From assembly GCA_021401465.1 (NCBI GenBank), contig JADDMT010000001.1:620001-684000 (forward strand): a stretch of DNA of 64,000 bases. Direction: 5' to 3'. Position numbers and translations under genes: made by a program. How positions within the stretch are numbered: the stretch's first letter is position 1; each line of letters begins with the position of its first letter. The notes under the pieces were generated by a model. That model searched no databases and was not told where the DNA came from. It saw only the letters and a program-made list of their open reading frames with translations. Below are positions 31,590 to 42,104 of this stretch, in pieces. The stretch comes from Teratosphaeria epicoccoides. Its lineage: Eukaryota; Ascomycota; Dothideomycetes; Mycosphaerellales; Teratosphaeriaceae.

Positions 31590-32626
31590 AGGTTCCCTCG
31601 AGATGATGTAATGAGTAGTTCTCTTATGTGTATTTGTCTTTCGAGACTGAATATCCGTGATCCTTGAGCAATGAGCAGGACGATCTCCGCCATCGTTTGA
31701 GGTGATTTCAGATCCATGGGGCAGCAGCACGGACTTTGGGCTTTCCGCGGAGCTTTCGTGTGACAATCCATCACTTCGCTCGCGATCGCTGTCGATGATG
31801 GACGGGTCCAAGGCCACCTTGACAGCCACCAACCAAAATAAGGTGAGGGAGTGCGTATGTGCTGTCATCGCCAACCCGGCTTCAGAACCCTACCCACTTG
31901 AAGCCGTGCAAATCTCACCAGGCCGACAAACCTCCACAAGGGCCATCGACCATGCCGAAAGCGCTAAATCCTCCCGCCCATCACCATATCACTCGGGGCC
32001 GGACGGTCAGTCAGTCTCACCTCGTACCCACGTGCGCGAGCTCGAATGCACGTATCTTCGGCCAGCGCCGCAGTCACGCCATTGGTGGCGACCTGATACC
32101 AAGCACGGAAAAGAAGCTTGACCAAGTGTGTATTCCTGGTGAGGTCTGTGCTTGTATTTGCCGTTTGTGGAAATGGAGAGCTGATCGTGCGGGTGGTGAT
32201 TGCGTGATTGCGCCCACAATCAGGTCACGAGGCACAACGGCCTCGGCGCAGAGCCGGCGGATAAGGTATGCATGCGTGTGTCGCGCTTGAGAAGTATCTC
32301 GCACAGACGGCGAAGACGAGGCATTGACTGTGTGCAAGTGGACTGTGTGCGAGCAATGTCTCGGAGTGTTGGTGCGGTTCGATGACCAGTTTTTGCGCCA
32401 CGTCGATGGACCGGAACCACGCCTTGTATTGGGCAGCCTGCAAGACGATGGCATGCTAGCACCGGTATGTTGATACGGCTCGCCTGCCGTACAATATGCA
32501 ACGAGCACAAACCAGGCAGGTCGCTATCATTGTTGATCAAAAAATGTTAGAACATGAAGACGCGCTCTATTTACAGAGACCCGGTCGTGAGTCATTTAGA
32601 AATCAGAAAGAAACAACAGAGGTCGT
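31590..32626. other. Intergenic region, convergent
   Basis: About 1 kb between the secreted-protein gene and the end of the bZIP gene. Several overlapping ORFs of 60-140 codons exist on both strands, all compositionally random. Nothing recognised. Confidence 0.4.
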
Positions 32627-33440
32627 CTAAGCCTCAGCCTTCAGACCCGTCGCGACGCTTGTACCCACGCCGTCATTCCTGGACTCAGTACTCCGCTCTT
32701 CACCTTCTTTCTCCTTCTTGGCATCCTGCTCGGACATCTTGACCTCTCCAGTCTTCTCGGTGATGAGCCCCTTCAACCACTTGTTCTCCATTTCGAGCTG
32801 TTGAACTTTGCCTTCCAGCATCTGCACTTTTTCGCTCATCTCCTTGGTCTGCTTCTCCAACGCCTGCTCCCGCTGTTTCTTCTTGACTCTGAAGCGCGCA
32901 GACGCGGCAGTGTTACGGCGACGCTTGTCCTCCTCCGCCGCCAGACGGGCTTGCTCTTCCATATCGGCGGCGGAAGGCATGCCAGCCTGGGAAGCCTTGC
33001 GCTTCTCGCCGGTGTTCGGGCCCACATGATAAGGTTGAGGCAGGTACTGCCCTTGCAAGCCAGCGACATGCGGGCTCGGTGGTACCGTGCTGGTTGGTGA
33101 GGTCGTCAATTGACCTGGGTAGGTCTGGAACTCGCCAAATGGGTACTGCGTTGGGCCTACACAATGATTAGTCACCACCATATGTCATAGGAAAGCTTAA
33201 TCGGGGAAATGTCGTACTCTGCACGTTCGACTTCTGGAAGTCGTTATTGTTGATGGCCGTGGCATCGGCGGATAGCGTATCGAAGTCGAAGAACTCGGCG
33301 TTGGTCAAGAAGTCCAAGTTACTGTCGCCCAGGCCGAAGTCGTTCTGCGCGGCCAGCTCGGCCGCGCTCGGAATGGTATTCAGGTTCGCCAGATATTGCG
33401 ACACATTGGGTGCGCGACGACCGTGTGTATATTCGGACAT
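32627..33440 (-). CDS. bZIP transcription factor of the Cys-3/MetR/Zip1 type
   Basis: Exon 1 is 33440-33218 (MSEYTHGRRAPNVSQYLANL), exon 2 is 33156-32627; the 61-nt intron (GTACGA donor, GACTAATC branch site, TGTAG acceptor) is phase 1. The product is 250 aa. The basic region is EEDKRRRNTAASARFRVKKK with the N-x-x-A-A-S-x-R core at about residue 160, followed by a zipper (ALEKQTKEMSEKVQMLEGKV...ENKWLKGLITEK). This basic-region sequence is typical of Neurospora CYS3 and Aspergillus MetR, activators of sulfur assimilation genes; assignment to that role is from family resemblance. The N-terminus has an acidic/aromatic patch (NAEFFDFDTL) that could activate transcription. The C-terminus is charged (EQDAKKEKEGEERSTE). 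Confidence 0.85.
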
Positions 33441-34686
33441 TCTGAGGCGTCGTGATGATTACAGCGCCAGAATGACCGGGTGTCAAGGAATCTCCTGGTG
33501 CTCGGCCAGCCTCCACTTGTGATTCCTTTGTGGTGCGCAGCTTCTGATGCTTTGTAATAATGAAACGCCGGGTGGCAGCCCTGCGGCGACGCAGTCGCAA
33601 ATCCGCGGAGTGAAGTGGTGTGAGGACGGCGTCAAAGATTGGTGAATGCTGGAGAGTTCAAGTGGTAATTAGAAGAGATAGGCGAGTTTGGTGGGTAGAA
33701 CTAGTGGGGTCCCCGACTGAGAGGAGAGTGGCCGAGCAGGGTCCAAAGACACGACCCTCGGACCATGTATAGGTGCATACTCTAGAGCTCCCCCCGTGTA
33801 TCTTTGCCAAGGATGTCACAAGGATGTGCGGCAGTATCGGCTCGACCTTTGTCAGCTGCCCAGTGCGATGACAGCTGCCAGCTGTCATCCATGTCGCACG
33901 CGGCGTTCCCGGACTTCGTCGTGTTGGCATTGGAACAGATGTCTCCACCACTGAAGACGACGACGACTCGGACCTCGGTGAGCACATGGCAGCTCCGAGC
34001 CCGGCAACTCAGAGCCCGCTTGATCACTCGGGTCGACTGCGGTCTTAAACTTTGCAGTCTCACACGAGGTAATATAACGATCGCAAGTACTGTCCGATGA
34101 CTGGGATTCGAGCTGTCTTGCCTGCTTCGGACGAAAGCTGGACGATCGAACGCGCTTAGAGTCGGCAATGTTTCCGGGGGTTGTATCCTTGGTCGGCTCA
34201 AGCGGGTGATACGTACTGCACTCATCTGGAGCATTAAGTAGTCCACTGGAATGCCATGCCTAATTGTCTAGGCAGACGAGCCAAACCTCGATTACGGTGG
34301 AACGAGCATTCCTCATTGGGACTAAGAATCCACAACCTCCTAGGCATCTGTTCAGATGAACGAGGCTCTTCCCTCGTAGCCCAGCAAGGCAGACATCTAA
34401 CTTTCAAGATAAGCTCATCATGGGTTCAATCGCTATGACGAGACCATCAGCAACGACTATGCCAGAGCAGCGACAGCGTCGCACCAATCTATCAATCAAG
34501 CCGAGATCTACCATACGGACCATTTCATAGCATGGACGACCCTTCTCAGCTTTTCAACGCGCGTGCTGTGACGCCGGCAGGTTCGGCCGGCCGGAAGGCT
34601 TGGCTGTGATTGCGAAGCCCGGTCTGCAGCTGGTCGCTGCCACTGCCCAATGTGTCCATCCGGATTTGCACCGGACGAGCCAATGA
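33441..34686. other. Promoter region of the bZIP gene and spacer
   Basis: About 1.25 kb. It contains a 23-nt perfect palindrome at 33867-33889 (listed separately), 427 bp upstream of the bZIP start codon. No gene was recognised; the 5' end of the following oxygenase may extend into its right end. Confidence 0.45.
33867..33889. promoter_or_regulatory. Perfect 11-1-11 palindrome upstream of the bZIP gene
   Basis: Arms GATGACAGCTG and CAGCTGTCATC flank a single C. The arms carry ATGAC/GTCAT, the half-site bound by bZIP proteins, and two E-box-like CAGCTG cores. A second short pair, GTGCGA and TCGCAC, brackets the palindrome. It may be a protein-binding site, possibly autoregulatory. Confidence 0.45.
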
Positions 34687-36632
34687 CCGCAGTACAGGAA
34701 CTTTACAGGTACGCCTCCGATAGGTGATCTGCCGGAAACACGACAGCAAGCGTGTCGATGTGAAGAGGAGTCTGGCGTCTTTGGCTACTACCACTTTGCA
34801 AAGTATCACAAGCAGCCTTCGCCAGAAGGGCTCGTTGACCCAACACCTCCTATCAAACTTGCACGTCCAGAGCCTACATCCCTGAGCCTGTTGTGCGAAG
34901 CTGTCGAAGACTGCTCTGGACGAAACGCCAACTTTACTTGCGGCGGCCGAATTACATTCGACCTGTCTAATCATGAGGGATCAAGCGGCCTGTCACCACA
35001 CGTCCAGCGGCGGCGCTATCAGCAAAAGGTACGTACGAAGCCAATCACAATCCGTCATGACTATGGCCGTCGGGGCTGCAAGATTACTGTCCCTTTCACG
35101 CATGCTTCTCCGGGCGAGAGAACTTCTCTTGTCAAGCTCATCGATGTCTGTGTGCCTGCCACTTTTGGCCGCGGCGGTGAGGACGTGTTGAATGAGTCAT
35201 ACCGACGTGCTGGCGCGCTTGGCGTGGAGGACTTCATAACTGACTTCTGCCCATGCAAGGTTGGCATCATTGATGTGGTAACGCAGCTTCTGCTGCCGCC
35301 CGTCTCGGCTGCCCTCGAGCCCCTGTTCGCAGTTGACCGTACTTCAAAGGGCTTGACACTTGACCAGGTTGAGGACATGAACAACGAGATCGCTCAGGTG
35401 GCAAATCCGTACGACCTTGTCCATGTAAGAGGATGCGATCAATTGCGTCGCGAACCTGGAAACAAGCTTCGCATGAAGCGAGACACTAGACATTCTATCT
35501 GACTGTGACGACGGACTTGAAGATAACTACATGCCGGCTGAGGGCCTGTACAACTGCATGGTCGATCGTCTGAGACGTGCAAGCCTGCCAAAGCACTTAA
35601 GTGCAGACGCACGCAAGATGCAAATGAGCAAATGGCGAGGTGTACGAGCTGAGTTGTACCAACTCAATGTGTACAATGGGCCAAGCGGCAGGTTCAAGCC
35701 TCACGTCGATACGCCGAGGAGCGATATACAAATCGGAAGCCTGGTCGTCTGTCTGCCGGTCGCTTTCGAGGGTGGTGCACTGGCAGTGCGACATCAAGGC
35801 TGGCAGGTTGTACACGACTGGTCCAGTGATGCAATGCGGAAGTCTGGAACCCGGTTTTTGCAACGGGCTGCATTCCACAGCGATTGCGAGCACAAGGTCT
35901 TGCCCGTGACAGACGGCAGCCGTGTCACGCTCACATATAACCTCTACCTGTCAGCCGGGACAGGAATGCTCACAGGCCATGAACCAAGACTGCAACCAGC
36001 AACTCTGCACGTGCTATCACAACTCAAGAAGACGCTGCAGAACGGCACTTTTTTGCCGAACGGAGGGTACTTGGGATACTACCTCGTACACAGCTACCCT
36101 CATACCAACGGGACTCTGCTCCAGCTCGTTCCTAACATGCTAAAGGGCGCCGATCTGGCCATTTATGAAGCTCTGCGCGCTGCCAATCTCACATGTGTCC
36201 TGGAGCCTATCTCTCATTACGACGCCAATGGCAAGTATCTGACCCTACTTGAGGGTCTAAAGAGCAAAGATCGCCAGACCCGCAGTGAAGTCGGCACGCC
36301 GCTCAGTGGGCTCAAGGGCGTGGACGTAGATCAAGCTTTTGTGGAGGAAAACGTGTTGGAAGAGGATTTCAACGATCCAGACGAAGACGAACATGTGCCG
36401 TGCGACCTAGAGCGCATTACTTGGGTGAACACAGCATACGAGAAGAATGAGGAGTTGAGTATGGCGAGAGTCACTGTGAGTAAACCTTTCAATGGACTTG
36501 CATTGGACCCTGATGGTAGTCAATGACTGACTGGATCTTTAGTACGGGAACAATGCCGAGTTGACGGTCCGGTACTCGCGCGTGGCGCTTATTGCAGAAA
36601 TGGCAGAATGGACTGTTGCGCGCGACTCTTGA
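34687..36632 (+). CDS. 2-oxoglutarate/Fe(II) oxygenase (prolyl-4-hydroxylase-like), 5' end and first intron uncertain
   Basis: Coding-like frame runs from 34687 (no ATG; GVFGYYHFAKYHKQPSPEG, then TCGGRITFDLSNHE) to a strong donor GTAAGA at 35425. To restore frame the acceptor must be the odd GAAGCGAG ending at 35482; otherwise there is a one-base frameshift near 35485. The next exon, to 36475, holds the oxygenase core: VRAELYQLNVYNGPSGRFKP, HVDTPR (Fe-binding His and Asp), SLVVCLPVAFEGGALAVRH, then DCEHKVLPVTDGSRVTLTYN with the third ligand His and the 2OG-binding Arg. A clear intron (36476-36542, GTGAGT...TTTAG, phase 0) joins a last exon YGNNAELTVRYSRVALIAEM ending TGA at 36632. Catalytic residues look intact, but the missing start and weak acceptor make activity doubtful. 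Substrate unknown. Confidence 0.62.
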
Positions 36633-36823
36633 TCTCCTGGCCCAGTTTCACTCGGAGATATCGGACGGATTGTCGGAAAATGGCATTTCATGCATCGCAA
36701 GTACTTAGGTTTCGGCTGTCTCCACTCATCTCGATGAGATTCCTTCCTGGATGAGGTCGATTTCATAATTATTACAATCAAAACCAGATAATTTGTCGAA
36801 GTTGCATCTCCTTATCTTGACCT

Positions 36824-37935
36824 GTGGGCGCTAATTCTTTCAACAAGGGGCCAAGTCTAGGGCTTCTCGGGACACGCGGTCTGTTGCCGATCTGGAACAT
36901 GCACACGCTTCCCGCCGACCTAGCAAGGCATGCGCCCGAGTTTCTCCCTTTCATCGCCCAGCCAGGGAGGTACGTTGATTCTTGCGTAGCGCATGGTGAA
37001 CCCACAGTCCATGCGTCACACCGCGAGGGGCCTGCTTTCGAACACACCATGCGAGACGAGATAGCAAGAGCTTCTTCATGGGGACGCTGCTGCACGAAAG
37101 CCAGGTCCTCCACACAGCAAATGTCATTTCAGAAAGGTCATCCACGAGCTCTACCCCTGGCCTTTTGCAGACGGTGCCCATGCCGGAATGGGCGCGGTGA
37201 TGTGCGCCATGACCAAAGTCAACGGCACGCTCTCGTGCCAGAACTCTTGCCTCATCAGCGAGTTGCTCAAAGAAGAGCTCGGCTTCCCTGGTCTCGTCTT
37301 CCCGGATGTCAGCTCACAGACTACTGCTTAAGCGTGGCAAATGCGGATTTGGACTACGCCTCGGCTCAGTACTGAACTGTCGACGTTCTCGAAGCCGGGA
37401 TCAAAAATGGCCGCTTCACTGAGGAGCGGCTGGATGATATGGCTATTCGTAATGTGATCGGGTACTTCTACGGCGGGTTGGATGACGGCAAGCAGCCGTC
37501 ATAAGCTAGCACGGACGACTATCGTAATGTCCGTTTGGACCACGCTTAGCTCATTCGCAGGGCTGCTGAGGACTCTCTTGTCCTTCTCAAAAACAATGTC
37601 GCAAGTAGCGGTGGTCTGCCGCTCAACAAACCCTTGACTGTTTCTGCATTCGGCACGCATGCTGGACCGGCGCTGGCTGGACTCAATCAAGCATTCAGCG
37701 TTCAGGGCTCATCTGGGCCAATCTATAAAGGTCATCCGGCTTCTGCGTTCGGTAGTGGGCAATCGAGCTTCTCTTACCTGCAGACACCTTATGACGCGCT
37801 CACCCAGGTATAGCTCAACAGCCTCCCCGCCAGCTTCGTGGCTTCGTCAAGGCGCAGATTAACACTGGTGCAACTGAGCGTGTCAGCACGTATACTCTCT
37901 CTGTTGGTTGTAGCTCGAGAGACCTTAGGGGTCAT
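36824..37935 (+). pseudogene. Glycoside hydrolase family 3 beta-glucosidase pseudogene
   Basis: Recognisable GH3 blocks occur in order but in broken frames: ELYPWPFADGAHAGMGAVMC and TKVNGTLSCQNSCLISELLK then EELGFPGLVF (about 37130-37310), then DVLEAGIKNGRFTEERLDDM and AIRNVIGYFYGGLDDGKQP (37380-37500), then RRAAEDSLVLLKNN and GLPLNKPLTVSAFGTHAG (37560-37660). The catalytic-nucleophile segment (usually SDW) is replaced by FPDVSSQ. From 37373 to 37813 one frame carries four stops: TGA 37373, TAA 37502, TAG 37547, TAG 37811; there is also a frame change near 37330. Nothing resembling the C-terminal fibronectin-like domain follows. The parent would have been a secreted or cytosolic beta-glucosidase of plant-polymer breakdown. 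Confidence 0.85.
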
Positions 37936-38414
37936 ACGACTTTGACTTTGTAACGGAAGTCGCGAGATTCACGCGCGTGAACACGTGAACAACTCCGGCT
38001 CTGAATGTCGACTGAGCGGATCGTCATTGATAATCGTCGAACACTGATTGGCAGGAGACAAGTCCGATCCGAGATGTTACAGCTCAGCAGAGTGTCAAGA
38101 TGGCACTTCCCTTGTTCGGTCAGGTGCATGCCTCGGTAAGGACGTGCGCGACCCAATGCAATGCATCGCTTTGTCGTCTCACGGTCACTATGACGGGCTT
38201 CACACGTACTGCCTCATATTGGAGCAACGCCACGTGCGCCTGCTGGCATCATCGTGAGCAGGCGGACATGGCCCCCGCTACGAACGAGCGGTAAGATGCT
38301 TTCTCCTTGTTCTCATCGGTCCACTTCTGATCCTGCATTTCTTGAACTCCAAGCCTCCACTTGTTTCCTCGTAAACAGACAGACGTTGCCTTCGTGAGAC
38401 CGGTACAGAGCAAT
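37936..38414. other. Catalase promoter region
   Basis: About 480 bp between the GH3 remnant and the catalase start. CT-rich just before the start (38300-38400). No gene. Confidence 0.4.
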
Positions 38415-40348
38415 ATGTCGAGTACCATCAAAGACACCGTCACCAACCTCGGCCGTATGGCGGAGGGCGGCGAGCCTCGTGCTCCTCGTATGGTAAGCAG
38501 ATCAGCCCGCCCCGCTGTGCCACAACAGCCACTGATTCGCATCCTTGTCGGCTACAGTTTCACATGATGAGCGCCAACGAGGGCCCAGCCGAGATCATTG
38601 CCAAGGTCTCCGGACACCAGAGCGGAGGCCTGAGGGAGGACAACGGCTTCTACTTCACGAACAACGAGGGCATTCCGCTCCCGGATCCGGAGCACAGCAA
38701 AACCATTGGCGGAATCCCGATTGCAAGCGATGTCCATCTCTTTCAGAAGCAGCAGCACTTCAACAGATCGAAGAACCTGGAGCGTATGGTCCACCCTTGC
38801 GGTTCGGGTGCTTTTGGCTACTTTGAGACCACTGCAGATGTCAGCGACCTGACGAAGGCCGACTTCTTGCAGCGTATCGGCGAGAAGACACCCATCTTCG
38901 TCCGCTTCTCGACCGTCACGCTTGGTCGCGAATTCCCGGACGAAGCCCGCAATCCTCGTGGATTCGCGATCAAGTTCTATACTGGCGAAGGTACGTATCC
39001 TGATGAGTAGCAGGGCCCCTCAGGTGTTGACTGACTGATGATCAGGCAACTATGACATTGTCGGTTTGAACTTCCCCGTGTTCTTCTGCCGTGACCCTAT
39101 ACAGGGGCCGGATGTCATCAGGTCCCAGTACCGCAATCCAAAGAACTTCCTCCTCGACTACGACGCGACTTTCGATCTCCTCGGCTGCACACCAGAGGGC
39201 AACCATGCTGGACTGATGTTTTTCTCCGACCACGGCACACCCGACGGCTGGGTAAATGAGCATGGGTACGGCTGCCACACCTTCAAGTGGGTGAACAAAA
39301 ATGGAGAGTTTGTGTACATCAAGTACCACTTCATCGCCAAGCACGGCCAGAAGCAGCTCACGCAACCTGAGGCGATCCAGATCTCTGGTGAGAACCCAGA
39401 CTACTCGAAAGAGCAGCTGTGGGAAGGCATTGAGAATGGCCAGGAGTTTGAGTGGACTGCAAAGGTGCAGATCATGAAGCCTGAGGAGGCTGACCCGGAG
39501 AAGCTGGGCTTCGACCCATTTGATGTGACTAAGGTGTGGCCCAGAGGCCAATTCCCAGTAAGCTCAACCAACTTCGACTCTCCATCCTAACCCAAGTCTG
39601 ACCCAAGCTTCTACAGATGCACGACTTCGGCCGTCTCGTCCTGAACAAGAACCCCGAAGACTTCCACCGCGACGTCGAGCAAGCCGCCTTCTCCCCCGGC
39701 TCCATGGTCCCGGGCATTGAAGACTCTCCCGATCCACTCCTCCAATTCCGCATGTTCTTCTACCGCGACGCCCAATACCACCGCATCGGTGTCAACCTCC
39801 ACCAAGTCCCCACCAACTGCCCTTTTATGGCGAAATCCTACTCTTCAATCAACTTCTCCGGGCCCCTCCGCGTGGACGCCAATCACGCCAACAACAAGCA
39901 ATACACCCCGAACTCCTTCACCGACAAATTCCGCCCAGATGTCGCGGAAGCTCCATACAAAGTCTCCGACAACATTGTGTCTCGCAAATCGCACTACTAC
40001 CACGAGGGCAAGCTCAGCGAGTACGACCAACCGCGTGAGCTGTACCGGCGCGTCATGAGCGAGAAGGCCAGGAAGAATTTGCATTCCAACACTGCAAAGA
40101 TGCTGTCGAGAGTCAACTACCCGATCATCCAGAAGAAGTATCTGGCGCAGATCTATAACATTGCGCCGGAGTATGCGAAGGGTGTGTTTGACTTGACGGC
40201 TTTCAAGCATAAGGAGCCGTTCCAGTTTTCGGAAGCCGAGGAGTTGGCGAAGAGTGCGCCCACGTTCTACAAGAACCCCAAGTTTGCGCCTAGTCATGGC
40301 GAGAGGCTGGTTGGGTTCGCGCCGGGGGCGAATGTGTATAACGTCTGA
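38415..40348 (+). CDS. Monofunctional heme catalase, small-subunit type
   Basis: Four exons: 38415-38492, 38558-38990, 39046-39557, 39617-40348, with introns of 65, 55 and 59 nt, all GT..AG, several with CTGAC branch sites; 584 aa. It splits hydrogen peroxide. The distal His lies in ERMVHPCGSGAFGYFETT, the Asn in GLNFPVFFCRDP, and the proximal heme-ligand Tyr in RMFFYRDAQYHRIGVN, in place of the more common RLFSYxDT. The segment GQFPMHDFGRLVLNKNPEDF is intact across the last intron, and VDANHANNKQYTPNSF follows. No signal peptide and no C-terminal SKL-type signal (ends NVYNV), so probably cytosolic. It resembles the CatC-like group of filamentous fungi. It is intact although the genes on both sides are decayed. 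Confidence 0.95.
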
Positions 40349-40799
40349 CGCGTTGGATGGTAGCGTCGTGGCGATGATGGAGCATGGATGTGGGGGGATA
40401 TGATACCATTGTTCACGTAGAGCAAGAAACTCGTTGACGCCTGCTTGAGAGCATCCGTCGGGTCTTTCTAAGATGGTAATCGTTGTGTTTTCGTGACTAT
40501 GCACAAGAAGCGATCAGTGTGTTCTCCATGGGTAATGCCCGTACGCTCACGTCATTGTCTCCCTTGGCTCCCGTAGCGGTCCACGTACGCACTTTCCATT
40601 CTCTCCGATTTACCTCCACTTTGAAGACAATTTCGCTGCTGCCCAAGTATGCCCGAGTAGTAACTCCGAGCGCCAATGCTAAACGCAAGAAAAAGCCGTC
40701 GCTAATGCCGTTACTGTCCTTCTCCCATGCCACGCCATCTGCGTGAAGAAGTGATCGCTCATGCTCTCATGATGCTCTGTCCAACCTCCCACCTCCCAC
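40349..40799. other. Convergent intergenic region
   Basis: About 450 bp between the catalase and STS1 stops. A CACCTCCCAC-type pyrimidine repeat lies at 40780-40812. No gene. Confidence 0.45.
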
Positions 40800-41771
40800 C
40801 TACCACCTCCCACGTCCAACGCCGAGCTGCTGCTGTCCATACGTGCCGGAGAACAGTGCCTGCCTAATGATCGCCCTCTCGTCCGACACGCCGCCGCTGC
40901 CCCCAGGAGACGGGTATTGCTGCTGCGTGAAGCCCATGGCCGACTTCAACTCATTCACCGCCTCGTCCAGTCTCTCGCCGCTCTTCTGATTATGCTCCAC
41001 TAACTTCTGATCCCACCCGCCAAACTGCACATGAAACCCTCCAGCCCGCTTCGTGCTCTCCTTGATGACCAGCGCCCACGCCTTGGCAATCTCATCGTAT
41101 GCATCGCTCTTGTGCCGCTGGTGCTGATACGTGTCCCAGTCTGGTAGTCTGTGTATCATATTCGTGACGGCATCGAGGTAGTTGAAGGAGAGCATCGTCT
41201 GCGTCTCCTGTGGCGGGAGAAAATGCGGGGTGTATTCTCGCAGCGCTTCTATCAGCTCAACGAGGTGCTGGCGGACGCGGTTGTACGCGTAGTCGGAAGA
41301 TGGGCGGGGGCCGAGAGGGAAGGACTGCTTGAAATTTTGCTCGTATTTGCTGAGGACGGAGAGGGTGGACTCGATGGAGGGGCGGGGCGCTTTGATGACG
41401 ATTTCGTGTTGGAGTTCTGGGTGCTGGTCGGCGACGTTTTGGAGGAGTTGTCGCATTTCTTCTGCCGAGAGGGTCTCTAGGAGTCGTGGGAGAGGGAGGG
41501 GTCGGCCTGTGGGGGCTCCGGTTCTCGTCCTCTTGAGGTGTCTTGGTGTCTGTGCGGAAGGCAGAGGGCGAGACGATAGCGATGGTGAGGCGGTAGGCGA
41601 AGTTGACATGCGGTCATGGTCTGGCTCTTCGGAAGCTTTTCGCTTGCGGTTCGACATGGTGGTGGGTTGCTGGTGGGTGTCGGAGTTTGGGGCGGAGGAT
41701 GAAGGCGACAGGCGGTTGCTGGCGAGGAGGTGAGGGGCGGCCAGGGGATGATGGTGGATCACGCTGTTCAT
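40800..41771 (-). CDS. STS1: Nuclear proteasome tethering factor Sts1/Cut8
   Basis: ATG at 41771, single exon, 323 aa. The N-terminal 80 residues are Ser/Pro-rich and contain a basic stretch (SNRKRKASEEPDHDR) usable as a nuclear localisation signal. The conserved domain starts near residue 95 (LETLSAEEMRQLLQNVADQH PELQ) and continues through the six-helix bundle segment (NFKQSFPLGPRPSSDYAYNR; TMLSFNYLDAVTNMIHRLPD; EIAKAWALVIKEST), the signature of Cut8. The tail is Gly/Gln-rich. Cut8/Sts1 binds the 26S proteasome and holds it at the nuclear envelope. Length and order fit fungal homologues. Confidence 0.92.
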   Translation of the reverse strand: MNSVIHHHPLAAPHLLASNRLSPSSSAPNSDTHQQPTTMSNRKRKASEEPDHDRMSTSPTASPSLSSRPLPSAQTPRHLKRTRTGAPTGRPLPLPRLLETLSAEEMRQLLQNVADQHPELQHEIVIKAPRPSIESTLSVLSKYEQNFKQSFPLGPRPSSDYAYNRVRQHLVELIEALREYTPHFLPPQETQTMLSFNYLDAVTNMIHRLPDWDTYQHQRHKSDAYDEIAKAWALVIKESTKRAGGFHVQFGGWDQKLVEHNQKSGERLDEAVNELKSAMGFTQQQYPSPGGSGGVSDERAIIRQALFSGTYGQQQLGVGRGRW

Positions 41772-41900
41772 CGCGAGATGCGCCGATCCAGTCTCTCCCG
41801 CCTTTTTGTTTGTGCCACAAAGTGTCTGTGAAGAGAATGCACTTTGCAGCGTTGTTGATGTCTTTGTGAGCTAAGACTGCTTCTAGTGCCTGTGCGGGAC

Positions 41901-41927
41901 CACCACCACCACCACCACCACCACAAA
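41901..41927. repeat. CCA trinucleotide microsatellite
   Basis: About nine perfect ACC/CCA repeats upstream of STS1, in the region between STS1 and the P450 remnant. Confidence 0.85.
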
Positions 41928-42104
41928 TGTCAAGCGCCGACTCCAATGACCGAACTTGCGGCTTGACCCGTCAACGCCTTCGTCAGTCTTGTGCCGATTG
42001 ATGGCTTCCTTCCGCTTTGTCCCCTTTCATGAACGTGCCAGAGAGCTGCTGAACGTTCCGCGGCTACTGCACTGCGACGTGACCTTCGTCTGCGTCTATC
42101 AGAC

